Of a stretch of DNA of 64,000 bases, positions 43,126-53,059 are shown in pieces. This DNA is from Schistocerca nitens (Eukaryota; Arthropoda; Insecta; Orthoptera; Acrididae): the NCBI RefSeq assembly GCF_023898315.1, contig NC_064621.1, positions 123,465,521-123,529,520 on the forward strand, read 5' to 3'. The position numbers were made by a program, and so were the translations under genes. The number at the start of each line of letters is the position of its first letter. Position 1 is the stretch's first letter. The notes under the pieces were generated by a model. That model ran no database searches and was not told the DNA's origin. It saw only the letters and a program-made list of their open reading frames with translations.

Positions 43126-43770
43126 GTGAAACTTCCTGGCAGACTAAAAATGTGTGCCGGATCGAGACTCGAACTCGGGACCTTTGCCTTTCGTGGGCAA
43201 GTGCTCTGCCGGCTGAGCTACCCAAGCACGAATCACGCCCCCTCCTCACAGCTGTACTTCCGCCAATACCTCGTCTCCTGCCTTCCAAACTTCACAGAAG
43301 CTCTCCTGCGAACCTTGCAGAACTAGCACTCCTGGAAGAAAGGATACTGCGGAGACATGGCTTTGCCACAGCCTGTGGGATTTTTCCAGAGTGAAATTTT
43401 CACTCTTCAGCGGAGTGTGCGCTGATATGAAACTTCCTGGCAGATTAAAACTGTGTGCCGGACCGAGACTCGAACTCGGGACCTTTGCCTTTCGCGGGCA
43501 AGTGGTCTACCAACTGAGCTACCCAAACACGACTCACGCGCCGTCCTCACAACATTATTTCCGCCAGTACCTCGTCTCCTACCTTCCACAGAAGTTCTCC
43601 TGCAAACTTTGCAGAACTAGCACTCCTGGAAGAAAGGATATTCGGGAGACATGGCTTAGCCATAGGCTGTGAGCACTTGCCTGCGAAAGGCAAATGTCCC
43701 GAGTTCGAGTCTCGCTCCGGCACACAGTTTTGATCTGCCAGGAAGTTTCATATCAGCGCACACTCCGATG
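43126..43770 (-). repeat. tRNA-like repeat units, the second forming a long inverted repeat
   Basis: Two direct units (from 43126 and 43430) carry, on the minus strand, a tRNA-like sequence: GGGTAGCTCAGTTGGTAGA (box A), an anticodon-like stem around TTTGCCTTTCGCGGGCAA, and CCCGAGTTCGAGTCTCGGTC (box B). A third, inverted copy ends the block at 43672-43769, so 43412-43512 and 43672-43769 form inverted arms of about 100 bp ending GGAGTGTGCGCTGATATGAAA. The position before the anticodon is not T, so these are not functional tRNA genes. Confidence 0.82.
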
Positions 43771-43888
43771 TAGAGTGCAAATCTTATTCTAGATGCCTAC
43801 ATAGTGTTGTACAGGTACCGGATGTCAGATTGTGTGATGGAGTTTCATGCCTGTTGCACTTGATCGGTCAGTACAGGGGCGGTTAATA

Positions 43889-45314
43889 CACTCCTGGAAA
43901 TTGAAATAAGAACACCGTGAATTCATTGTCCCAGGAAGGGGAAACTTTATTGACACATTCCTGGGGTCAGATACATCACATGATCACACTGACAGAACCA
44001 CAGGCACATAGACACAGGCAACAGAGCATGCACAATGTCGGCACTAGTACAGTGTATATCCACCTTTCGCAGCAATGCAGGCTGCTATTCTCCCATGGAG
44101 ACGATCGTAGAGATGCTGGATGTAGTCCTGTGGAACGGCTTGCCATGCCATTTCCACCTGGCGCCTCAGTTGGACCAGCGTTCGTGCTGGACGTGCAGAC
44201 CGCGTGAGACGACGCTTCATCCAGTCCCAAACATGCTCAATGGGGGACAGATCCGGAGATCTTGCTGGCCAGGGTAGTTGACTTACACCTTCTAGAGCAC
44301 GTTGGGTGGCACGGGATACATGCGGACGTGCATTGTCCTGTTGGAACAGCAAGTTCCCTTGCCGGTCTAGGAATGGTAGAACGATGGTTTCGATGACGGT
44401 TTGGATGTACCGTGCACTATTCAGTGTCCCCTCGACGATCACCAGTGGTGTACGGCCAGTGTAGGAGATCGCTCCCCACACCATGATGCCGGGTGTTGGC
44501 CCTGTGTGCCTCGGTCGTATGCAGTCCTGATTGTGGCGCTCACCTGCACGGCGACAAACACGCATACGACCATCATTGGCACCAAGGCAGAAGCGACTCT
44601 CATCGCTGAAGACGACACGTCTCCATTCGTCCCTCCATTCACGCCTGTCGCGACACCACTGGAGGCGGGCTGCACGATGTTGGGGCGTGAGCGGAAGACG
44701 GCCTAACGGTGTGCGGGACCGTAGCCCAGCTTCATGGAGACGGTTGCGAATGGTCCTCGCCGATACCCCAGGAGCAACAGTGTCCCTAATTTGCTGGGAA
44801 GTGGCGGTGCGGTCCCCTACGTACGGCACTGCGTAGGATCCTACGGTCTTGGCGTGCATGCGTGCGTCGCTGCGGTCCGGTCCCAGGTCGACGGGCACGT
44901 GCACCTTCCGCCGACCACTGGCGACAACATCGATGTACTGTGGAGACCTCACGCCCCACGTGTTGAGCAATTCGGCGGTACGTCCACCCGGCCTCCCGCA
45001 TGCCCACTATACGCCCTCGCTCAAAGTCCGTCAACTGCACATACGGTTCACGTCCACGCTGTCGCGGCATGCTACCAGTGTTAAAGACTGCGATGGAGCT
45101 CCGTATGCCACGGCAAACTGGCTGACACTGACGGCGGCGGTGCACAAATGCTGCGCAGCTAGCGCCATTCGACGGCCAACACCGCGGTTCCTGGTGTGTC
45201 CGCTGTGCCGTGCGTGTGATCATTGCTTGTACAGCCCTCTCGCAGTGTCCGGAGCAAGTATGGTGGGTCTGACACACCGGTGTCAATGTGTTCTTTTTTC
45301 CATTTCCAGGAGTG
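43889..45314 (-). mobile_element. Tc1-like transposon, copy 2 (1426 bp)
   Basis: Same inverted ends as 5427-6847, with TA at 43887-43888 and 45315-45316. Differences from copy 1 are few and scattered by eye, pointing to recent activity of the family. It sits inside another Tc1-like element. Confidence 0.96.
44044..45070 (-). pseudogene. Tc1-like transposase, copy 2, broken by a 4-base duplication
   Basis: Same protein as copy 1. The start at 45070 (MPRQRGREPYVQLTDFERGR) was chosen as the first Met before the helix-turn-helix. An extra TACG at about 44820 (CCTACGTACGGCAC versus CCTACGGCAC in copy 1) shifts the frame after the first DNA-binding domain. The rest (44044-44790) is open: second helix-turn-helix, FSDESRF, FQQDNARPH, SPIEHVWD, C-terminus IAAKGGYTLY. 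The Arg in the second motif is intact here and is Gly in copy 1. The break differs from that of copy 1, so the two copies died independently. Confidence 0.92.
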
Positions 45315-45914
45315 TACTTTAAGTTCAAGTTGTCCTTCAGTGATGTCCCATATGTGCTCGATTAGAAACAGATCTGGTGATCGAGCAGGCCAAGGCGTGT
45401 CGCCACTCTGTAGAGCATGTTGGGTTACAACGGCGGTATGTGGTCGAGGATGTGTTGGAAAACAACCCCCTTGAATGCTGTCTGGAACCTGGTCTTCTAG
45501 CGGCCGTACATTCTCGTGACCACAGCTGCCAGCAGTCATCTACAGTGACTACATTGTTGCCAAGTCTTCTGCAGTACCGCAGAAGGAATTTCCAGCTTCT
45601 CATAGCCATATTATACGACCTCGTTCAAAATCAGTGACGTGCTGATAATGGCATCTTTGCAGTTTTAATGGCATTCTTGACAAACATCAACTCACAGCGT
45701 CGAATCTGAGAATGAAGTAGCGTTCACGACCGGTACAGAGTGTACTTAAAGCAAACCTGATTAGTATCATCACAGTGGCGCTACTGGCGACACTCTTATG
45801 CCACTCGTGTGACATTTGAATAGTCACCATCTTTCAGAGGTAAAACAGGCCTACCAACTTTCGTTTACGTCGCACGATTGCTTATTGGCGTTGCGGTTTT
45901 TTTCTGTCACTATA

Positions 45915-46292
45915 CAGGGTGGTCCATTGATAGTGACGGGGCCAAATATCTCACGAAATAAGCATCCGCACTGTCGGAATGTTACGTGATACCACGTACT
46001 TATACGTTTGTGACTATTACAGCGCCATCCATCACACAGCGAAAATAGTGGTCCAACTAAAACATTCATATTTCTTTACTCATTACACGAATATATAATA
46101 AAAAATGGGGGTTCCTATTTTAAAAAACGCAGTTGATATCCGGTTGACCTATGGCAGCGCCATCTAGCGGGCCAACCACAGCGCCAACTGGTTTCAACCT
46201 TCAAGCTAGACAAGTTTCGTTCCTTGTAGTTTTTTGGTTTGACACTTATTTCGTGAGATATTCGGCCCGGTCGTGATCAATGGACCACCCTG
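45915..46292. mobile_element. MITE with 48-bp inverted ends (378 bp)
   Basis: The ends CAGGGTGGTCCATTGAT ... CTCACGAAATAAG are inverted with a handful of mismatches, and TA (TATA) duplications at 45913-45914 and 46293-46294. No coding capacity. The CAGGGTGG start links it to the other CAGGGTG-ended elements of this window. Confidence 0.9.
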
Positions 46293-46780
46293 TATATCCC
46301 TGAATGGGCCATGGCATTACCGTAAGTACAGAATAAAATTTCAGATAAAATTGTAAACAATGTTTTACTTATGCGAAAAATAAAATACAGTAATATTCTG
46401 TGGGTTGTTACAAGGATTAACACCATAAGGCTCCCCCTACTCGGTAAAGTTGATTGGTTATATAGATCAATGAAATGGGTCTGTAGTGTAGTGAAAAAAA
46501 GAAATCCAATGTGACGGGTACAGCATTAGAGGCGGAGTGAGCGCCAGTTTGCGAACGTGGGCGGTTGGCGGGCCTGCCGGATTTGTCGCCGAAAACTGTT
46601 TCCGGCGGCGAGGCGGCCGGAAGCGGAAGTCGCCGCAAAGCGCCGCTGCGGCCGCCGCGCCCTCTGCAAAACTGCCCGCCAGATAGAACGAAACCGTTTG
46701 TTCCACAGCGATACGGTAACTAGGAAGATAAGTTTCAGGGGCAGTACAGTATACAAAATGGATGTACTTTGCAATTTCTA
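46293..46780. other. Unassigned sequence with a GC-rich, CpG-rich block
   Basis: 46515-46700 is strikingly GC- and CpG-rich (GCGGCGAGGCGGCCGGAAGC; CGCCGCTGCGGCCGCCGCGCC) in an AT-rich context. No open frame has a recognisable motif. It might be the GC-rich part of an unknown repeat rather than a promoter. Confidence 0.5.
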
Positions 46781-47983
46781 CACTACTGGCCATTAAAATT
46801 GCTACACCACGAAGATGACGTGCTACAGATGCGAAATTTAATCGACAGGAAGAAGATGCTGTGATATGCAAACGATTAGCTTTTCAGAGCATTCGCACAA
46901 GGTTGGCGCCGATGGCGACAACTACAACGAGCTGACATGAGCAAAATTTCCAACCGATTTCTCATACACAAACAGCAGTTGACCGGCGTTGCCTGGTGAA
47001 ACGCTGTTGTGATGCCTCGTATAAGGAGGAGAAATGCGTACCATCACGTTTCCGACTTTGATAAAGGTCGGATTGTAGCCTATCGCGATTGCGGTTTATC
47101 GTATCGCGACATTGCTGCTCGCGTCGGTCGAGATCCAATGACTGTTAGCAGAGTATGGAATCGGTGAGTTCAGGAGGGTAACACTGAACGCCGTGCTGGA
47201 TCCCAACGGCCTCGTATCACTAGCAGTCGAGATGCATGTCATCTTATACGCATGGCTGTAACGGATCGTGCAGTCACCTCTCGATGCCTGAGTCAACAGA
47301 TGGGGACGTTTGCAAGACAAGAACCATCTGCACGAACAGTTCGACGACGTTTGAAGCAGCATGGACTACCAGCTCGGAGGCCATGGCTGCGGTTACCCTT
47401 GACGCTGCATCACAGACAGGAGCGCCTACGATGACGTAATCGACGACGAACCTGGGTGCACGAATAGCAAAACGTCATTTTTTCGGATGAATCCAGGTTC
47501 TGTTTACAGCATCATGATGGTCGCATCCGCGTTTGGCGACATCGCGGTGAACGCACATTGGAAGCGTGTATTCGTCATCGCCATACTGGCATATCACCCG
47601 GTGTGATGGTATGGGATGTCTTTGGTTACACGACTCGGTCACCTCTTGTTCCCATTGACGGCACTTTGTACAGTGGACGTTACATTTCGGATGTGTTACG
47701 TTCCGTGGCTCTACCCTTCATTCGATCCCTGCCAAATCGTACATTTCAGCAGCATAATGCACGACCTCATGTTGCAGGTCCTGTACGGGCCTTTCTGGAT
47801 ACAGAAAATGTTCGATTGCTGCCCTGACCAGCACATTCTCCAGATCTCTCACCAATTGAAAACGTCTGGTCCATCTAAGTGATGTATCTGTACACAGGCG
47901 CCGCCTGTTAAGAGTTCGTGGTGGTTCTGTAGTAGCTGGCACGATAGCTCAGCTTGTTCGGTCAGTGTGTTACGTGCTCTTCG

Positions 47984-47984
<1 letters not shown>
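46781..47984 (+). mobile_element. Tc1-like transposon (third family), 3'-truncated
   Basis: Starts CACTACTGGCCATTAAAATTGC after TA (46779-46780). The right end is missing; the element stops at a poly(A) run. The transposase (plus strand) starts near 47012 with MPRIRRRNAYHHVSDFDKGR, then DIAARVGRDPMTVSRVWNR, FSDESRFCLQ (first Asp), FQQHNARPH and SPDLSPIENVW (Glu), 34 residues after the middle position. The second catalytic Asp is replaced by His (CAT), and several stops occur. Dead copy. Confidence 0.9.

Positions 47985-48012
<28 letters not shown>
47985..48012 (+). repeat. Poly(A) run, 28 bases
   Basis: It begins directly at the break in the Tc1-like transposon at 46781. A tailed retroposed sequence may be joined here, but nothing downstream is recognised. 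Confidence 0.85.
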
Positions 48013-48014
<2 letters not shown>

Positions 48015-48692
48015 AAGAAGAGAGAACGAATGGTTAAACGATGAACTTGAAACGGTGTCTTGGGGCGTCAGCCCTGAACAAAGGCAACGAATCATAACGA
48101 ACAAAAGAGATTAGAAAAAAATAAAAGGAAAGAAAGTCGTTAGCGTTCGAGCTATGTAAGGCGAACGTGAGTCTCATTATTTAATTTAAATGACTTTTGA
48201 GACGTAATATAATAAACCACACGTATTTGCATGATGTTTTAATGAATATTTAATTAAATGTAATTATGAGAACAAACATATTTATAGCTATCTGAAAATG
48301 TATGCCTGTCGTGATTTACGAAATCCCTTATATATACAATCTGGTAAGGCACCCAGAACTACTTTACACCTCGATGCTTCGAGCTGCAGACGCAAGAGAC
48401 AGGCCCCATTTGGCAGTTACCCTGCGTAGCGGTAACACATTGCTGACGTAGCAAGAACGAATAGTGTAGGTGCACTTTTTTTTAACATCACAGAATTTAC
48501 TCTCGTACTACTACAGTGAAGGTATCAGTAGGAGTCATACCGTTGCCTCATCCATGTTCGTCTTACGAAGGTCGAACACTAACCACATTTTTCTTTTCTT
48601 AAATCTCATTCTGTTCGTTATTGTTCGCTGCATTTGTCCGGTGCGGACGTCCCATGCCAACCGTCCAAGTTCGTCGTTAATCCAGTTACTCA

Positions 48693-48724
<32 letters not shown>

Positions 48725-49401
48725 AGAGCTAACCCTCTGGCCGAACACGCCGAGCTACCGCGCCGGCAAATGGACGCTGATAGTTGGCACCTACGTACAG
48801 ACACATCAGCTGCATAACAGACGCATAAAACTTCTCTTGCGATTTTCACGGAATTGCCAGAGTAGTGCACCTTACAACTTACACATTATGTTGTTTTAGT
48901 GGCCTACTAAAGGCGCACAAAGTTTGAAGTAAATCTGTGATCCCAACGTCGTGGTCTCCACGTGTATGTATTTAAGACCGGACGACTTGGCTGCCGTTAG
49001 TGGTGACTTCGTTTACAGGCCTTTTCGTAGAGTTATGATTAAAAGTCGGAGAACAATGGATATCTTCTCTTCCACATAAGTTAAAGTCTCAAGCAGCAAA
49101 AGCCTCTTGCCGGCGTACTGAAGCGCCTACAGCCGCGAGCGGACTGGCCGACTGCAATCCGATAATGCAAGCTTTGCATCAGAGACTCCGCGTGTTGGTC
49201 ACTCCACTCTGCCGCGAGTATCAAAATCCGTACTGTAGTCAGAGTGGCTTGCGCATACAAACAGAAAAACGCGACAGGGGACTGTAATTCATCACAGGAA
49301 TCCAATTTGCACCTATTATTTATAAATTACATACCCTTCCCTATTAGTGAAAACCTTATCAAAATCGCTACAGTGGCTCCTGGGCTGAGTCTTCATATAT
49401 A
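48013..49401. other. Unassigned sequence with a (TTA)n microsatellite
   Basis: About ten TTA units at 48694-48723. The remaining sequence shows no named repeat or coding signal. Confidence 0.5.
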
Positions 49402-49880
49402 CACTGAGGTGAAAAAAGTCATGGGATAGCGATATGCACATATACAGATGACGGTAGTATCGTGTTGACAAGATACAAAGGGGAATGTGAAAACGTTTCC
49501 GACGTGATTATGGCCGCACGACAGGGAATAACAGATTTTGAACGTGGAATGGTGATTGGAGCCAGACGAATGGGACATTCCCTTAAGGAGTTCAATACTC
49601 AGAGATCCACAATGTCAGTAGTGTGCGGAGAACACCAAATTTCAGGCATTACCTTTCACCACGGATACGCAGCGGCCGACGACCTTAACTTAACGACCGA
49701 GAGCAGCAACGTTTGCGTAGAGTTGTCAGTGCTTACAGACAAGCAACATTCGCGAAATAACAGCGGAGATCAATGGAGTACATACTCGTATGACGAACGC
49801 CTCCGTTAGGACTTCGTGGCGAAATTTGACGTTAATGGGCTATGGCAGCACACGAGCGACGTGAGTGCCTTTGCTAACAG
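49402..49880 (+). mobile_element. Tc1-like transposon (fourth family), 5' part only
   Basis: After TA (49400-49401) it begins CACTGAGGTGAAAAAAGTCATGG. The plus strand encodes MAARQGITDFERGMVIGARR and a degraded DNA-binding domain, then frameshifts. The catalytic domain and right end are missing. Confidence 0.8.
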
Positions 49881-50112
49881 CATGACAATGCCGACATTGC
49901 ACATTCTAGAGGAGTACGAAAATAACTTTAATAAGTGGTATGAATATGGACGTATTGGGTGTGGTGAAATGTATTACGAAAGTAATAGAAATGATGAGTG
50001 GATTAAGTGTGTTTCCTATCCACGATGGCCATACGAATGTTGTTGAGAAAGACAGGCTAATGCTCGAACAAAACCAACAACTCATCAGAAAAGCCAATGT
50101 TCAGTCAAGATT
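49881..50112. other. Unassigned sequence, target side of the LTR retrotransposon
   Basis: No recognised motif. The last four bases (GATT, 50109-50112) are repeated after the 3' LTR. A short frame (49940-50110) is not convincing. Confidence 0.5.
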
Positions 50113-50685
50113 TGTAAGTAGGCTGTTTAGGTTTTTTTATTGGTAACGCCACCTCTGTATGAAAATCACTGGCTGTGCTGTGTGCAGTCTGTGGCTGCTT
50201 TGCATTGTTGTAATACTCGCCATTGTAGTGTTAGGCAGCTGGCTGTGAACAGCGCGTAGCGTTGCGCAGTTGGAGGTGAGCCGCCAGCAGTGGTGGATGT
50301 GGGGAGAGAGATGGCGGAGTTTTGAAATTTTTATAACTGGATGTCATGAACTGATATGTATATTATGAGTTTTCAACATTATTAAGGTAAATACATTGTT
50401 TGTTCTCTATTAATATCTTTCATTTCCTAACTATGCCTATCAGTAGTTAGTGCCTTCCGTAGTTTGAATCTTTTATTTAGCTGGCAGTAGTGGCGCTTGC
50501 TGTATTGCAGTAGTTCGAGTAACCAAGATTTTTGTGAGGTAAGCGATTTGTGAAACGCATAGGTTAATGTTAGTCAGGGCCATTTTTTTTGTAGGGATTT
50601 TTGAAAGTCAGATTGCGTTGCGCTAAAAATATTGTGTGTCAGTTTAAGCACAGTCTTGTATAATTGTTATGAAGGGGACGTTTCA
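50113..50685 (+). repeat. 5' LTR
   Basis: Starts TGTAAGTAGGCTG and ends GGGGACGTTTCA. The expected primer-binding site (TGG...) is not obvious immediately downstream (TATGTCGACCC). The LTR also occurs as the palindromic insertion at 40324-40791. Confidence 0.94.
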
Positions 50686-50974
50686 TATGTCGACCCTTAG
50701 CCGAGGATACCTCACTGGAATCTTCTGATTTTTTCTTGTAGTTTGTGTAATTAGTGTAGCTATTGTTTATTGCTAGCGCGTAATTATAGAGAGAATTTCC
50801 TTTGTAGTTGCAGTCTTTCATTGTTGTACAGTAAAACAGTTGTGGCATGCATGTAGATTTGCACCAAGTACTTCGCAGCTGCAATTAACTACATATTATT
50901 TTCAGTGCTATGTTAATGTGTTTTCTTATTTTGCTCTTCAAATTGTGCTTTTCTGTGTTATCGTGTGAAATATT

Positions 50975-52162
50975 GTGACAATAATGGCGTGTGAAAAACG
51001 TAACACTAGGCTCCAAAGTAAACTGAGAAATAATAGTGACGACGAGCGTAGCTTATCAGCACCACTGTGTAATGAAGTAACAGACATTCAAAGTAGTAAT
51101 TTGGTAACTGTGCATAGGGAAATGGAGCGGGCGTCAAATAATGGTGTAGACAGTGAAACAGGTAGTGAACAGGGAAGCATTATCGATCGATCGGTCGGTA
51201 ACAGCTCGCCTCAGGAATCGGGAATGACAGAACACAATATTGCAAATACTGTAGACTCAGGTTTTGGGTTCTCACCGTTTTCTCAAATGAGTCAAGACAC
51301 ATTTTCCGCTTGTCAAACTGCGAATATTGCCGGTGCAAATTCACTGCCGAAAAGCAATGAGGAACATGTTTCAGACACCAGTGCACTGTTATTACAGTTA
51401 ATGCAACAAATGGGACAAAAGCTTCAAAAGTTAGACACAATGGAACAACACCAGAGACAAACACAGCAACAGTTAGACACAATGGAACAAAATCTTCAAA
51501 AGTTAGACACAATGGAACAAAACCAGAGACAAACACAGCAAAAGCTTCAAAAGTTAGACACCACACTTGAACAAACACGTGAAGATTTAACTACTGAGTT
51601 ACATAAAATCGAATCGAAATGTCAAAAAGTATGTAATGACGTAAAAACACAAATTTGTGAGCATTTCCAACCTATTTTTTCGCGTCATGAAAATGCATTA
51701 CAGAATCATGAAGCAGCCATAAAAGAACTGCAAACCATTGTTCATGAAAATCATGAGACCTTGTCGGCTAAAATTGACTCAGTTGCATCCACCGATTCGG
51801 TTACGCAACTTGCAAAAACTCAAGAAAACTTAAAGGACACAGTAGATTCGATTTCAACACAAATGGACACTCTGAAACTTGGTTCAGAAAAACACACTGA
51901 GGAAATGTGTTCACTATCGGAGAAAGTAGCCGAACTTTCGGATCAGTTCACTAACTTATCTACGAAGGTAGATGATAATCTGAACGACACAAAACCGGTA
52001 GTCTTTAATGACACAGAAGAGTGCGAACAAATTAGGAAATTCAAACAAAATCAGAATCAAGTTAATACGCAACACCAAAGAGAAATCCGGGAAGTACAAG
52101 ATCAGCTGACTCAGGTAATACAAGAATTACGTATTTCAGAGGCCACGGGAAGAGGGACTTAG
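50975..52162 (+). CDS. gag, N-terminal part (coiled-coil)
   Basis: 395-residue open frame, no match to a named domain. The first 130 residues are polar and Ser/Asn-rich. About 140-390 is strongly coiled-coil in character, including an in-frame repeat at residues 148-197 (LQKLDTMEQNQRQTQQ type, about three units, 51418-51565), then long Gln/Glu/Lys-rich heptads. It stops at 52160, while the next gag frame is open from before this point, so a one-base shift near 52150 separates them. The start is the first Met after the 5' LTR leader; MACEKRN three codons in is equally possible. Presumed role: assembly of virus-like particles in the cytoplasm. Confidence 0.78.
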   Translation: MTIMACEKRNTRLQSKLRNNSDDERSLSAPLCNEVTDIQSSNLVTVHREMERASNNGVDSETGSEQGSIIDRSVGNSSPQESGMTEHNIANTVDSGFGFSPFSQMSQDTFSACQTANIAGANSLPKSNEEHVSDTSALLLQLMQQMGQKLQKLDTMEQHQRQTQQQLDTMEQNLQKLDTMEQNQRQTQQKLQKLDTTLEQTREDLTTELHKIESKCQKVCNDVKTQICEHFQPIFSRHENALQNHEAAIKELQTIVHENHETLSAKIDSVASTDSVTQLAKTQENLKDTVDSISTQMDTLKLGSEKHTEEMCSLSEKVAELSDQFTNLSTKVDDNLNDTKPVVFNDTEECEQIRKFKQNQNQVNTQHQREIREVQDQLTQVIQELRISEATGRGT

Positions 52163-53059
52163 AAATACGGAACAACCACAAAATAATAACACAGGACACT
52201 TCGGAAATTATGAAAGAAATTGGCAAGGCACACCGAATTTTGAGATGGAACCGCCGAAACGACGTAATAATGACCGACATGCGACTCGCCGACATGATGA
52301 TTTTGACTATAAGCTGTTCATTACTACACGTAAATTCAAAACATTTAAGAATTCCGGCAACGACATTCATCCACAAGCGTGGCTTCATCAATTCTCTCAT
52401 TGTTTTCCTCCCAACTGGTCATTAGAGCACAGATTAGAATTTATGTGTGGCTATTTAGAGAATGAACCAGCTGTAAAAATGCGATCAGTCATTCACGATT
52501 GTCACAGTGAAGGAGAATTTTACCATGCCTTCCTCTCAGCATATTGGTCTCAAGCTACACAAGACCGAGTAAAACATAGCATCATAATGATGAAACATTT
52601 CGAACAATCTGAATTTTCCAGTCTTGTGAAATATTTTGAAGACATGTTGCACAAGAATCAGTACCTGTCAAACCCATACAGCCCCTCAGAACTCATCCGC
52701 ATTTGCTTAATCAAATTGCCTGAACATTTACGACATATTATTTTAGCAGGACGTTGCAAAGATGACATTGAAGCTTTTCAGGGACTGTTACAAGAATTAG
52801 GAATTGACACAGACAGTCGCGGGATGCGAAAACAGGAAAACAATCACTACAGGTCACATCCGTCACAATTCCGTGACGACAGAAACAATAACTGGACACG
52901 ACAAGTCTATTCTTACAACGCAAATCGTGACCAAAACAGACACCACCCATATGACAACCACTGGCAGAGTAATAATAGTTACAGAGAAAGATCGCATTTC
53001 CGTAGTAATGACTATCACAGAGACAATCAGAGAAACAGACAATATGGTAACCAGAACTA

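Larger units (their letters stand above)
43798..45870 (-). mobile_element. Second Tc1-like family, interrupted by Tc1 copy 2
   Basis: 45317-45870 (minus) encodes a decayed Tc1-type transposase up to WPARSPDLFLIEHIWDITEG, whose Glu motif lies just before the insertion. 43798-43886 continues with the C-terminal end (about QVQQA.NSITQSDIRYLYN). The two parts are adjacent once 43889-45314 and one TA are removed. The outer ends are approximate, and stops and frameshifts are numerous. Confidence 0.75.

Noticed and set aside
43440-43530. Apparent tRNA gene on the minus strand
   Set aside because: The base before the anticodon is G, not T, the acceptor stem does not pair well, and the unit is repeated with flanking repeat sequence.
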